Shown here: positions 31,503-41,008 of the stretch, one piece after another | Position numbering within the stretch: the first letter of the stretch is position 1 | Layout: each line of letters begins with the position of its first letter | IMG/VR virus record: IMGVR_UViG_3300025013_000127 | Coordinates: 1 to 62,546 of that record | Origin: a virus | Length of the DNA: 62,546 bases | Strand: one strand, 5' to 3' | Program-made: the position numbers and the translations under genes | The notes under the pieces: model-generated | Databases searched by the model: none | What the model saw: the letters and a program-made list of their open reading frames with translations, nothing else | Told to the model about the DNA's origin: nothing

Positions 31503-31520
31503 CGGACGGATCGGACGGAT
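31503..31520 (+). repeat. Perfect tandem 9-nt repeat before the capsid gene
   Basis: CGGACGGAT occurs twice in direct tandem in the intergenic space ahead of the major capsid gene. Confidence 0.7.
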
Positions 31521-31558
31521 TTTTTCAACTTGCTTCTTTTCGAGTTTAGGAGACTGAC

Positions 31559-32557
31559 ATGGCCTTTAAATTGGCAAAAGAGATGTACCAGCAGGCGAGG
31601 CTGAAGGGGATGACCTTCTCCGAGCTGCTGGCAGTGGAAAGCCCTTCACCCCAGGCCGGCCTGGATGCATTCGAGTTCGCGCTGTTCGACAGGGACATCA
31701 ACTTGAAGCGGGACACGGTGGAGAAGTTCTACCGGACAACCGAGGATTCCATCCTCTTTCCGGAGTTCATCAACCGCAACGTGCGCATCGGGATCGCCGG
31801 GCTTGGCCGCATGGACCTGACCCTGGATGAGATCATCGCGACCACCACGACCATCGACTCCGGCGTCTATGAGTCGGTCAACGCCGAGTTCGATGCCAAG
31901 AAGATCGACTTCAGGCGGGTCACCGAAGGGGCGCCCTTCCCTACGGTCACGATCTCCACCGGCAAACAGTCCATCAAACTGGCGAAGATCGGCATCGGGA
32001 TGGATGTGACCTACGAGGTGCTGCGCCGGATGAAGCTTCCGCTGCTGGCCATTCACATGCAGTTGATCGGCCAGCGCCTGGCCAAGCGCAACGTGGCCTA
32101 CGGCATGTACAACATCATCAACGGCGACGGCAACGACAACGCGGCTCCCCAGACCGATCCGACGGCGCTCTCCTACGACGCCTTGCTTGATTTCTACCTG
32201 GACATGGAGAACTGGGAGGCGACGGTCTGGGCCGGAAAGAAGGCGCTGCTCAAAGAGGTCTACAAGCTGGACGAGTTCAAGGATCCGCTGCTGTTCGACA
32301 CGGCGAAGACGGGCGATCTGGCCAAGGCGTTCGGCTACAACATCAAGCGTTTCAACTGGACCGAGACCGCCCTGGGCGACGGCATGCTGGTCGCGGTGGC
32401 CAAGAATGCGGCGCTTGAGCTGGTGAAGGAGTCCGGCGCGGAGCTGGTGGAAACGGAAAAGATCATCGACCGGCAGTTCGAAAAGACGGTGATCAGCCAG
32501 GTGATGGGCTTCAGCCGTATCTTCAAGGACGCGGCCACCATCTTCAAGAAGCAGTAG
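31559..32557 (+). CDS. Major capsid protein
   Basis: The 332-aa protein has the pattern of an HK97-fold capsid of the Mu-like/Geobacter phage type (EFINRNVRIGIAGLGRMDLT, KLAKIGIGMDVTYEVLRRMK, RNVAYGMYNIINGDG). It is preceded by protease and decoration genes and followed by neck genes, the standard order. TAGGAGAC is placed well before ATG 31559. Confidence 0.85.
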   Translation: MAFKLAKEMYQQARLKGMTFSELLAVESPSPQAGLDAFEFALFDRDINLKRDTVEKFYRTTEDSILFPEFINRNVRIGIAGLGRMDLTLDEIIATTTTIDSGVYESVNAEFDAKKIDFRRVTEGAPFPTVTISTGKQSIKLAKIGIGMDVTYEVLRRMKLPLLAIHMQLIGQRLAKRNVAYGMYNIINGDGNDNAAPQTDPTALSYDALLDFYLDMENWEATVWAGKKALLKEVYKLDEFKDPLLFDTAKTGDLAKAFGYNIKRFNWTETALGDGMLVAVAKNAALELVKESGAELVETEKIIDRQFEKTVISQVMGFSRIFKDAATIFKKQ

Positions 32558-32560
32558 GCC

Positions 32561-32935
32561 GTGGCTTCGCTCCTGGACATGGTTACGGACAGGCTTCCGG
32601 ATGAGGCGGCGGTTTTCGCCGCCTCACTCGCGAGGAAGATCGAGGAGGCCCAGGCGGACGCGGACCTGGAAGGGACTCCAGAGGATCAGCTCTCTATCCG
32701 GCAGAAATCGCTGGTCGCGGATCTGGCGGCTAAGGCGCTGATCATGCCGGCGATGTCGAAGTACAAGAAGTCGCTGGAGGAGGCCGAGGGTGATGACGCG
32801 GGCAAGGTCAAGTTCACTGACAAGCTGAAATTCCTTCAGGTTATGAAAAAGGATCTGGAGGCATCGATCGCTGAGCGCCGGGCTGCGCTTTCTCAGGCGG
32901 CTGATACGGGCGTGGCGATGATCGTGGTGGAGTGA
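32561..32935 (+). CDS. Putative head-tail connector
   Basis: GTG 32561 follows the capsid stop by three bases. The 124-aa helical protein (DRLPDEAAVFAASLARKIEE) lies where Mu-like phages carry a gp36/DUF1320-like connector. The assignment is by position. Confidence 0.55.
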   Translation: MASLLDMVTDRLPDEAAVFAASLARKIEEAQADADLEGTPEDQLSIRQKSLVADLAAKALIMPAMSKYKKSLEEAEGDDAGKVKFTDKLKFLQVMKKDLEASIAERRAALSQAADTGVAMIVVE

Positions 32936-32936
32936 C

Positions 32937-33350
32937 ATGGCGGACTTGCTTGATCAAGAGAGTGTTGATGAGTTCCGGGCGGCGATGAGGGACGTGACGG
33001 ACACGTTTCATCAAAGCCCGGTTAAGTTGCTCCGGGCGAATGGCGCTGAGGTGGATCTCCTCGCCGGTGTGAAGGGTGACGATGGCAGCTCGGACGGCGA
33101 GGTCAACGGAGAGCTCCAGGTGCGACAGGAGCGATCGGATCTGGTTGAACGCTGGTCGCTCTCCTTTAACCGAGATTATCTGCTGGAGCGCGGGCTTATC
33201 GATCTGGAGGCGGAACCGGCCCGGCAACTGTTGATCACGATGGAGGATGTGGTGGTTATGAAGGGTCGCCGGTTCGCCATCCTGGCTCTGGTCGACAAGG
33301 GGCTTTTCCGCGGCGTACCGATCCTGGTGCGGTTGCTGGTGGCCAGGTAA
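32937..33350 (+). CDS. Putative head closure/neck protein
   Basis: The 137-aa beta-rich protein (MADLLDQESVDEFRAAMRDV, then RWSLSFNRDYLLERGL) starts one base after the previous stop. Its size, fold impression and position suggest a head closure protein. No direct family match is recognised. Confidence 0.5.
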   Translation: MADLLDQESVDEFRAAMRDVTDTFHQSPVKLLRANGAEVDLLAGVKGDDGSSDGEVNGELQVRQERSDLVERWSLSFNRDYLLERGLIDLEAEPARQLLITMEDVVVMKGRRFAILALVDKGLFRGVPILVRLLVAR

Positions 33351-33359
33351 GGGGGCGCC

Positions 33360-33842
33360 ATGGCCAAGTCGGTGCAGTTTTCGGGTGACTGGAAAAGGCT
33401 TCAGGGGGTTTTGGAGCAGGCTGCGCCCAAGCTCAAGAAGGCGAGCCGCCGCACTATCGGACGGCAATTGAAACTGGTCGAGGCTGCGGTGCTGAACCAT
33501 CTGGACAATGATGATCTTGGTTGGGAGGAACTGAGCCCGGCTTATGCTGCAAAGAAGGAGCGGGCCGGGCTCTCCCCGGACACGCTGCGCGCTACCAACC
33601 AGATGTACTCCAACATTACTACGGCACAGGAGTCGGATTACAGCGGCGCCGTGGGGGTGATGAGGGGGGTTAAGACCGCCGACGGCGATGATCTGACCAA
33701 TATCGCCCTGATTCATGAGCAGCCTGAGGACGACGGCAAGGTGATGCCTGCCAGGAAGCTCTGGAAGCCTACTTTCGATGAGATGAAGCCGGGGATCGAG
33801 GCGGCGCTTAAGGGTATTGCCATTGAGGTGTTTACGAAATGA
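33360..33842 (+). CDS. Virion morphogenesis/tail completion protein (Mu gpG-like slot)
   Basis: The 160-aa product (FSGDWKRLQGVLEQAAPKLK, LGWEELSPAYAAKKERAGLS) resembles phage virion morphogenesis/HK97-gp10-like tail completion proteins. The W-x-x-L-S-x-x-Y-A-x-x-K pattern is typical. It overlaps the next gene by four bases. Confidence 0.7.
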   Translation: MAKSVQFSGDWKRLQGVLEQAAPKLKKASRRTIGRQLKLVEAAVLNHLDNDDLGWEELSPAYAAKKERAGLSPDTLRATNQMYSNITTAQESDYSGAVGVMRGVKTADGDDLTNIALIHEQPEDDGKVMPARKLWKPTFDEMKPGIEAALKGIAIEVFTK

Positions 33843-34495
33843 AGCCTGCGTGCATGACATTTTTGGCGGCGCGCCTTGAGGAGCTGACCTTGAGCGGCGG
33901 TTTGATCCACCCCTTCTCCGCTGATGACGAGGACAGGACGATCTTCTTTAGGGAGTTGCCTACGGATTTCCTGCACGACAGCGACTATGCGGTTTGCTGC
34001 CTGCCGCTGATCGATCGCACGACGAAGCATGGCGCCCTGGTGAAAGCTTCCCGGGACCAGGAGACGAAGTTGTTGTCGACGGTGCGCAGGCGCTACAAGC
34101 GCGAGATAGTTTTTCGCTGCCTGATCTACGGCGCGGCTGACGAGCTTTACGGCACGGAAAACTCCGTCGGGCTGGTTGACCGCTTTGTCGCGGGGGTCGC
34201 GCAATACCACCACATCGCGTCCAGCGACAATTATGCGATCTTGGTCAACCCCCAGGATGCGGCCCCTCCCTGGGACGCGAGGACCGAGATGGACCGCAAG
34301 CTGAAAAAGCCGGCGCTGGCTATCGTGCGTATCCAATTCCAGGGCGGAGTGCAGGTCACCAAAACGATCCCGCTGATCCCCAGTTTCACTATCGTAGAGA
34401 GCGTGTCGAACTCGGTCAGAGATCCACGCCAGGCCATAACCTTTGAGGGCGTTGAGGTTACTTTTGGGGAGGAGGAAGTCACATGGGGAAAATGA
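33839..34495 (+). CDS. Putative minor tail/neck protein (DUF1834-like slot)
   Basis: A 218-aa soluble protein (MTFLAARLEELTLSGGLIHP) overlapping the previous gene. In Mu-like phages a gp37/DUF1834-type tail terminator lies here, and this product could fill that place. The sequence gives no firm family. Its 3' end overlaps the next gene by 13 bases. Confidence 0.5.
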   Translation: MKPACMTFLAARLEELTLSGGLIHPFSADDEDRTIFFRELPTDFLHDSDYAVCCLPLIDRTTKHGALVKASRDQETKLLSTVRRRYKREIVFRCLIYGAADELYGTENSVGLVDRFVAGVAQYHHIASSDNYAILVNPQDAAPPWDARTEMDRKLKKPALAIVRIQFQGGVQVTKTIPLIPSFTIVESVSNSVRDPRQAITFEGVEVTFGEEEVTWGK

Positions 34496-36465
34496 CATTT
34501 CGTGCAAGTTGCTTGATCGTGTTTTTGATCTGTTCGGCATTTCCGGCTTTTGCTGTGGAGCCGACACCAAAGGTTGACCTGGTGGATATTTTCATCGGCA
34601 GACCTACTGCCTCTACGCCTCTTAATTCAACCGACACAATCCCAATTATACAGGGCGGTGCGCTGAAAAAGATCCGGCCGGCAAACCTAGGTATTGGAAG
34701 TACCGTCACGGGGGAGACGGTTACGACGTTCACCGGTGCCCTGGCAGGCTACGGCGGAAAAATCCAACAGGCCACATCCGCCGACCTCCCGTCTCACAAG
34801 TCCAGGCATGCGACGGGCGGCACGGATGAGCTGACAGCGGCAGACGTCGGGGCTGCTACGGCGGCCCAGGGTGGGAAGGCCGATACGGCTTTGCAGCCCG
34901 CGGCAGCGGCGGCAGCCTATCTGCCTAAAAGTAATCCGGTGGTAACCGATGCCATTACCTCGCCTGATTTTATCAGTAGCGCCCCGGACGGAGCACATTA
35001 CGTGCTGCCGTATAACTCTGTGGCATTTTCCGGCACTCCCGCAGAGGGGATGATTCAGACCACGCCGACCGGCCTCGAGGTCTACCTCGACGGAGCATGG
35101 GGGGCTGTGAGCGGGACGCCTTATGACGATACGGCGCTTTGGGATGAGTTCCAACTCTACCTGCTGACTACCGACTTCCAGGCGCTGGAGCTTGAACAAG
35201 CTGCGCGGTTCACCAACTTAAGTACGTCCTATTATGACTATAAAGCCGCAACGACTGTGAGCTTCAGCAACATGTCGTCAATGCTGAATAACTTGAAGGT
35301 TGCCATGAATAACTATGGCGTCGACACAACGCCTCCGGTGCTTACGCGGGTCTCGCCCGTGGATCTGGCGGCGACATCATTCGAGAACGCGCTTATTTTT
35401 GAGTATGTGGTGGCGGATCCCCAGGGACTCCATGAGCTGACGCCTCTCACCTATGCTTTCAACGGTGGTCCTGCTACCGCCCTGGTCTCCGGTTTGCCCA
35501 GCGCCCCGGAATCGGCACCTGAAGCGAATACCGCTTATCCTTGGACCGTCACGGCGCTTAACGCGGCTGGTATGACGACAACGGAGAGCGGAACATTTGC
35601 TTACATTACACCTGTCGCTTCGGTCGACCCCGCAACGCTTGCATTCGGCAATGTCTCAACCGGCAGCACTCGCATACTGACCGCGTCGCTTTCCAATGCG
35701 GGGATGGCTGATCTTGTCGTTGGAACTGCCGAAATCACTGGAACAGATGCCAGCTATTTCAGTCTCTCGGCCGATGCTTGCAGCGCGGCTACTGTCGCGC
35801 CGGCTGGAGAGTGTTTGACAAGTGTCATGTTCACGCCTGGCGTTGTTGTTGGGGGGCCGTACTCCGCGCAACTTGAGTTCCCTCATAACGCTGGGGCGCC
35901 GACTATGGTTGCGTTGAGTGGCACGGCAATACTTGGTGCTGTTCTGTACTCAGATGATTTCACCAGAGCCGACGCAAACCCGATTGGCGGTAACTGGGCG
36001 ACGCTCGGCACGTACGCCGGACTTCAACTGCTTAACAACTCCGTTGTTTCTGCTACGGTCGCAGCAGACGGCGTGGCGTATTACAACCAGCCAGTATCCG
36101 ATGATCAATTCTCTGAGTTCACGTTCGGGACGGCTACCGGAGGTTATACATACACCGGTCCTATGATCAGGTCAGGATCAAACGCAAAAGCGCACTATAA
36201 AATGTATTACAACGCCTCCACGGTATTCGTCCAATACATAACTTCCACAGGTTCGATAGGCGCGACGTTGTATTCTGCGGCCCATGCAGCACCGTCAACT
36301 GGTACAAAATACAGGCTTGAGGCTACGGGCAGTACTATTTCTGCTTACATAAATGATGTGCTGTTTTCCAGTTCGACAAGCACAGCGCTTACCACCGGGT
36401 ATCCGGGCATTCATCTGTACTCCACCACCAACCCCGGCACGTATTGGCGCGGAGGTAACCTGTGA
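34483..36465 (+). CDS. Exported fibre-like surface protein
   Basis: The 660-aa protein opens with a Sec signal peptide (ASCLIVFLICSAFPAFA). The next about 200 residues carry tail-fibre hallmarks: SRHATGGTDELTAADVGA and GGKADTALQPAAAAAAYLP. Then come an Ig-like domain (about 285-365), an ASH/HYDIN-like choice-of-anchor domain (VDPATLAFGNVSTGSTR, about 375-480) and a lectin/LamG-like C-terminal domain (about 485-660). A fibre-type module behind a signal peptide is odd for a virion protein. It may act at the lysogen surface or be a captured host gene. Confidence 0.65.
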   Translation: MGKMTFRASCLIVFLICSAFPAFAVEPTPKVDLVDIFIGRPTASTPLNSTDTIPIIQGGALKKIRPANLGIGSTVTGETVTTFTGALAGYGGKIQQATSADLPSHKSRHATGGTDELTAADVGAATAAQGGKADTALQPAAAAAAYLPKSNPVVTDAITSPDFISSAPDGAHYVLPYNSVAFSGTPAEGMIQTTPTGLEVYLDGAWGAVSGTPYDDTALWDEFQLYLLTTDFQALELEQAARFTNLSTSYYDYKAATTVSFSNMSSMLNNLKVAMNNYGVDTTPPVLTRVSPVDLAATSFENALIFEYVVADPQGLHELTPLTYAFNGGPATALVSGLPSAPESAPEANTAYPWTVTALNAAGMTTTESGTFAYITPVASVDPATLAFGNVSTGSTRILTASLSNAGMADLVVGTAEITGTDASYFSLSADACSAATVAPAGECLTSVMFTPGVVVGGPYSAQLEFPHNAGAPTMVALSGTAILGAVLYSDDFTRADANPIGGNWATLGTYAGLQLLNNSVVSATVAADGVAYYNQPVSDDQFSEFTFGTATGGYTYTGPMIRSGSNAKAHYKMYYNASTVFVQYITSTGSIGATLYSAAHAAPSTGTKYRLEATGSTISAYINDVLFSSSTSTALTTGYPGIHLYSTTNPGTYWRGGNL

Positions 36466-38417
36466 TTCGGCTGGTTTGCGCGGTACTTCTCACGCTGATC
36501 CCCCTGGTCTCTTGGGCAGACCCTTTGGTCAAGGGCAACAACATGGTTTATCAGGGGGCGTTCAGGATACCCGTTGGAGATTTCGGGAGCCCGCTCTATA
36601 CAGGTTTTTCGTATGGTGGCGGAGCTATAGCGTTCAACGATTCGTCACTGTTCATGACCGGCAATATCCAGAAGCAGCTTGTTGCTGAAATCAGCACACC
36701 CACGCCGAAAATACCAAACAGCCCTACGGATCTCAGCAACTTGAACTATGCGACCGTAATGCAGAATTTTTCCGACATAACCGAGGGAAACAGGACAAAA
36801 ATAGGCATTGATGGCACGGCGGTCACCGGTGGGGAGGCTTACATCGGAGGTCTGTTGAAATACGGCAGTAAGTTGATAGGGACAGTTTATACCTACTACC
36901 CTGGAACCCATGCCTACCTGTCGCACTTTACATCGGGGACGGCTCTCGCCACGACAGGCGATTATGCCGGGATGTACGCGGTCGGAGAGTCGCCGTCAAC
37001 CCCTACTGCCAGTTTCGTCTCTGGATGGATGACGAAGGTCCCGGGCGATCTGCAGTCGGCTCTAGGAGGCCCAGCCTTAACGGGGAACGGTTCCTTATCT
37101 ATTTTGAGTCGGACCTCCTATGGCCCTGCCGCGTTTGCGTTTGACCCAGACAGGCTCGGCATTGATACACCTGTCGCAGCGACACCCTTGATTTATTATG
37201 ACCAGTCTCATCAAACATTTGGCACAACCTCTACGAGTGGAGTTTGGAACGACACGACCAAAATGGCTGGCATCGCCATGGTGGAAGGCAGCCGAAGCGT
37301 TCTCTTCTTCGGCTACCACGGAACGGGCCCGCGAGAATATGGCCAGTGGGCTACAGACCCGATTTTTGCCGACACATGCCGTGCTCCAGATGAGTGCATT
37401 ACAGGCCCGAAGGGATGGCCTATATGTGCCGACATGAACAATTGCACGACAGGGCGCAAAGGCATCCCCTATGATAATGACCCTAGATGTGCTGCATCTG
37501 GGAGTGATGGCTGCTATTACGATCCAACAGGTATGGGAGCGAAGGGCCCCCACGCGTATCCTTATGTTTATCAGGTGTGGGCCTATGATGCTGATGAGTT
37601 GGCTCTGGTCAAAAACGGCACCAAGCAACCATGGGAGGTTCAACCCTACGCGCAATGGAATCTGCCGTTTGAAGTTGTCCCTACCAACCTGTTCGGAGGG
37701 GCCGCCGCGTATGATGCTGCAACCGGGAGGTTGTTTATTGTGCAACCTCAAGGTGACACTATAGGTACGAACAAGATGCCCTTGGTCCATGTGTTCCAAA
37801 TGGACATGGCAGCATCGATTGCTGCTTCATACCAGATAAAAGCTAGAGTCATGCTGCTCAAGGGCTCGCTGACGCTGCAAAATAATGCCGGTGGCAGTCT
37901 TGTTGTAAGCGCCGCGAATCGATCAACAACACAAATAGTAACACTGCCATCCACTGTCGCTCCTTCAGGCACTTATAGTGTTACCGTCGCGGACCAGCCT
38001 GCCAACCAAACCTGCACCGTCCTCAATGGTTCCGGAACCGTGGACGCAAATACGGATATAACGAACATCGTGGTTACCTGTGAAGGTTCGGGCGAGACGA
38101 CGGCAGCCGATACCACCGCCCCTGCGACAACAGCATCCCCGGTAGGCGGCACGTACATCCTCGCCCAATCCGTAACTCTCTCGGCAAATGAGCCTGCGAC
38201 CATCTACTACACCATGGACGGCAGCACTCCGACAACATCCAGTTCTGTCTATTCCGCTCCGCTCGTTATAGCGGCGTCGACCACGATTAAATATTTTGCC
38301 AGGGACACGGCGGGGAATAGTGAGGCGGTCAAGACGACAACATATTTTATTGGTCTGGGCCCGACAGTGGGCGCGACAGTGGGCGCGGCTGCTAGGTTCA
38401 GTGCCGGGATGAGGTAG
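36462..38417 (+). CDS. Exported surface protein with chitobiase-type C-terminal domain
   Basis: The 651-aa protein overlaps the previous gene by four bases and has a signal peptide (LVCAVLLTLIPLVSWA). The large middle domain (about 25-450) looks like a beta-propeller-type secreted domain with several cysteines in ADMNNCTTGRKG. It is followed by an Ig-like part and a CHB_HEX_C-like domain (PATIYYTMDGSTPTTSSSVY, about 580-630). No enzyme is recognised. Lower GC than the flanking structural genes suggests a separate origin (a moron). Confidence 0.65.
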   Translation: MIRLVCAVLLTLIPLVSWADPLVKGNNMVYQGAFRIPVGDFGSPLYTGFSYGGGAIAFNDSSLFMTGNIQKQLVAEISTPTPKIPNSPTDLSNLNYATVMQNFSDITEGNRTKIGIDGTAVTGGEAYIGGLLKYGSKLIGTVYTYYPGTHAYLSHFTSGTALATTGDYAGMYAVGESPSTPTASFVSGWMTKVPGDLQSALGGPALTGNGSLSILSRTSYGPAAFAFDPDRLGIDTPVAATPLIYYDQSHQTFGTTSTSGVWNDTTKMAGIAMVEGSRSVLFFGYHGTGPREYGQWATDPIFADTCRAPDECITGPKGWPICADMNNCTTGRKGIPYDNDPRCAASGSDGCYYDPTGMGAKGPHAYPYVYQVWAYDADELALVKNGTKQPWEVQPYAQWNLPFEVVPTNLFGGAAAYDAATGRLFIVQPQGDTIGTNKMPLVHVFQMDMAASIAASYQIKARVMLLKGSLTLQNNAGGSLVVSAANRSTTQIVTLPSTVAPSGTYSVTVADQPANQTCTVLNGSGTVDANTDITNIVVTCEGSGETTAADTTAPATTASPVGGTYILAQSVTLSANEPATIYYTMDGSTPTTSSSVYSAPLVIAASTTIKYFARDTAGNSEAVKTTTYFIGLGPTVGATVGAAARFSAGMR

Positions 38418-38466
38418 TACACGGGGCATATTAACAAATTAACAATCATGATTAAGGGAGGACGCT

Positions 38467-38715
38467 ATGAGCGCCAATGGGAAAAAAGGGTTAGATGAAA
38501 AACCGATCAACATGATGGCTCCTAGGGCCGCGGCAAGGGAGGTCCAGCTGCAGCCGTTGGAGGAACTGGCGCGTGAGCGCGGGGTGCCGGCGCATGCGCT
38601 GGCGGGCATGTGCCGGGCTTATGGCTGGGCCGAGGGGAAGCAAGTGAGCGCGGAGGAGTTCGACGCGAAGGTGATCGCCTACCGCGTGCGTCCCATGGGG
38701 AGCGGCAGAAGCTAA
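38467..38715 (+). CDS. Small protein before the sheath gene, unrecognised
   Basis: ATG 38467 follows AAGGGAGGA. The 82-aa product contains RERGVPAHALAGMCRAYGWA and EFDAKVIAYRVRPMG, suggesting a small helical fold. In related phages a small ORF precedes the tail sheath gene. The function is unknown. Confidence 0.6.
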   Translation: MSANGKKGLDEKPINMMAPRAAAREVQLQPLEELARERGVPAHALAGMCRAYGWAEGKQVSAEEFDAKVIAYRVRPMGSGRS

Positions 38716-38755
38716 GGACGTGCAGGGTCAAGGGTGAATTCTAGGAGGTTCGGCG

Positions 38756-40438
38756 ATGAGGGATGTTTTCGAGTATCTGGTTGATGGCACGTCCGGGTTG
38801 GCCCCGGGCGGCGTGGAGGGGACTTGCATTGTGGTCGGGGTCTGCTCGGTTGGGGAGGTCGGCAAGGGGTACCTGCTGGGCAAGTCCTCCAACCTGGAGG
38901 CGTTGCTCGGGGTTGGGCCGCTGGTGGACCGACTGCGCGACCTCTTTGCTACGGCTGGCCAGGGGCCGGTGGTGATTGCCGTGCCGGTCGAGGGGCTTGC
39001 CGGAGGGTACATTACGCCGGTGGAGCAGATCGGCGAAGGGCCGGCAGGGTCGGCAAGTGGTGTGGCGGGCGCGAATGCCACGGTCAAGGTGACGGTCGTG
39101 GCGTCCGGGGCCCCGGGCGTGGCGACGGCCAAGGTCTCCCTGGACGGCGGGGACACTTACGGGGCTACGGAGGCCGTGCCGGTGAGCGGGCAGATTGTCA
39201 TTGGAGCCACGGGGGCGATCTTATCATTAGCCGCTGGGGACCTTGTCGCTAATGATACCTACAGCTTTCTGGTACATGCGCCGATCGGGCCGATAGCAAA
39301 GATCGGGGTTGGGCCGGATGTGACTGCGGCCGGGACGGTGAAGGGGGCGGCTCAGGTTATCCTCCTTGTAACCGGGAGCGGCGGGCGCAATGTCGGGACG
39401 TACCAGCTGACCCTGGACGGAGGGGATTCTTGGGGACCCATTAGGACCATCCCGGTGGACGGGCTGATCAGCGTCGGGAGCACGGGAGTCGTTATCACGT
39501 TCCCGGTGGGCGAGGCGGTGGCGGGCAACAGTTACGCGTTTGACGTGATGGCGCCCGTCCCCTCGATATCGGCTGTCGTGGAGGCGCTGGAGACGCCGCT
39601 GTCGCTTTACGATATCGAGTTCGTTTATGTGGCTGGGCCTTCGGACAGCTCGGACTGGGCGGCGATGGGGGTGCAGGCGGATCTCCTTTGGAACCTGCAC
39701 CGGCCTACCTTCTTCCTGGCCGAAACCCGGCTCCCTTACGGTAATGAGACAATCGATGACTGGGTCGCCGTGCTGATGGCTGAGCGGCAGGGATTCGCGC
39801 ACCGGTTTGTCTCGGTCTGTTCGGCTTATGGGGAGATCTCTGAGTCGACCGGCCGCCGCTACACCCGCAATGCGGCGGGGCTTGCGGCGGGGCGCTTGAT
39901 GGCCATACCGGTGATGAGGGCACTGGGGCGGGTCCGGGACGGCAACATCGGCCAGCTATCGCTGCCGACGCTTTATACGGAGTCGCACCAGTCGGTGCTG
40001 GAGGGCGCCGGGTACCTGACTGCGCGGCATTATGCGGGGCTTTCGGGGATTTATTGGGGGGATGAGAAGACGATGGCGGACATCGTGTCCGATTACCAAT
40101 ACCTGACGGTGCTCCGGGTGGTGTTTAAGGCGGTCCGCAAGGCGCGCATCGCAGCGCTCAAGTCGATGTACGATGAGGCGGGGGATCTGGCGATGGGAAG
40201 CAATGCGGCGGGGCTGGCTTATCTGCAGGTCAACATCGAAAACGCGATCGACACCATGGTTTCGGCAGTGCCTAAGGAGTTGGCAGGTCGGCAGATAAGC
40301 ATTCCAGACGGTCAGGATATCGTCAACAACGGAGTGGCGGTGGAGATGATGCTGATCGGGATTCCGATCATTCGCACCATCAAGTTGTTCGCCAGCTACG
40401 TGTACGCCGGCGGCGCATTTGACCCACGCCTGAAATAA
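38756..40438 (+). CDS. Contractile tail sheath protein (DUF2586-type) with duplicated beta insert
   Basis: The 560-aa protein starts MRDVFEYLVDGTSGLAPGGV. It has the sheath core in its C-terminal half (ETIDDWVAVLMAERQGFAHR, DEKTMADIVSDYQYLTVLRV, then GVAVEMMLIGIPIIRTIKL). Between about residues 100 and 275 are two copies of a beta module. They are recognisable from KVSLDGGDTYG with DTYSFLVHAP, and QLTLDGGDSWG with NSYAFDVMAP. Sheath proteins form the contracting tube around the tail. The inserts probably decorate the outer surface. Confidence 0.85.
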   Translation: MRDVFEYLVDGTSGLAPGGVEGTCIVVGVCSVGEVGKGYLLGKSSNLEALLGVGPLVDRLRDLFATAGQGPVVIAVPVEGLAGGYITPVEQIGEGPAGSASGVAGANATVKVTVVASGAPGVATAKVSLDGGDTYGATEAVPVSGQIVIGATGAILSLAAGDLVANDTYSFLVHAPIGPIAKIGVGPDVTAAGTVKGAAQVILLVTGSGGRNVGTYQLTLDGGDSWGPIRTIPVDGLISVGSTGVVITFPVGEAVAGNSYAFDVMAPVPSISAVVEALETPLSLYDIEFVYVAGPSDSSDWAAMGVQADLLWNLHRPTFFLAETRLPYGNETIDDWVAVLMAERQGFAHRFVSVCSAYGEISESTGRRYTRNAAGLAAGRLMAIPVMRALGRVRDGNIGQLSLPTLYTESHQSVLEGAGYLTARHYAGLSGIYWGDEKTMADIVSDYQYLTVLRVVFKAVRKARIAALKSMYDEAGDLAMGSNAAGLAYLQVNIENAIDTMVSAVPKELAGRQISIPDGQDIVNNGVAVEMMLIGIPIIRTIKLFASYVYAGGAFDPRLK

Positions 40439-40470
40439 CCCTTAAATTTAGGTCACAGAAGGAGTTTGTC

Positions 40471-40917
40471 ATGATTAACGGGTCTCTGTATGACTGGGAA
40501 TCGGTGGAGATACTGCTGCCAAGCGGCATCGTGGTCGGTATCACCAACATCGATTACGAAGATGAGCGACAGATCGAAGAGCGTTACGGCAAGGGGAGCC
40601 AACCCCGCGGCTATGGCCGTAAGAACTATAAAGCCACCGCGAAAATAGAGGTGGACATTGACGCGGCCGAGTTGCTGGCGACCGCACTCGCGGCATCGGG
40701 CGGCGGCGGCATTTACGACAGCCTTCCGTTCCCGATTACCATCTGCTACGCGCCGCCGGGGCAACCCGTCATCACGGATGTGCTCCCTCTGTGTAAGATC
40801 GTCAAGGCAAGCACAGGCGCGAAGCAGGGTGACGATAACGTCGGGATCAGAAAATACGACCTCAAGGTTTTGGCTCCGATCGTCTGGGGAGCGATCCCGG
40901 CGCTGATTCCGAGATAA
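40471..40917 (+). CDS. Tail tube protein (Mu gpM-like)
   Basis: The 148-aa protein (SLYDWESVEILLPSGIVVGI, then YGRKNYKATAKIEVDIDAAE) fits Mu-like tail tube proteins and directly follows the sheath gene. GAAGGAG is upstream of ATG 40471. Confidence 0.8.
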   Translation: MINGSLYDWESVEILLPSGIVVGITNIDYEDERQIEERYGKGSQPRGYGRKNYKATAKIEVDIDAAELLATALAASGGGGIYDSLPFPITICYAPPGQPVITDVLPLCKIVKASTGAKQGDDNVGIRKYDLKVLAPIVWGAIPALIPR

Positions 40918-41008
40918 TCACCCGCGGCGGCATCTTCCTTTTTATTTAATTATCGGCGGCGGCAAGAGCTTGCCCTCGCCTCACCACAGGGGTCAAAGGA
41001 GTTTTGAT

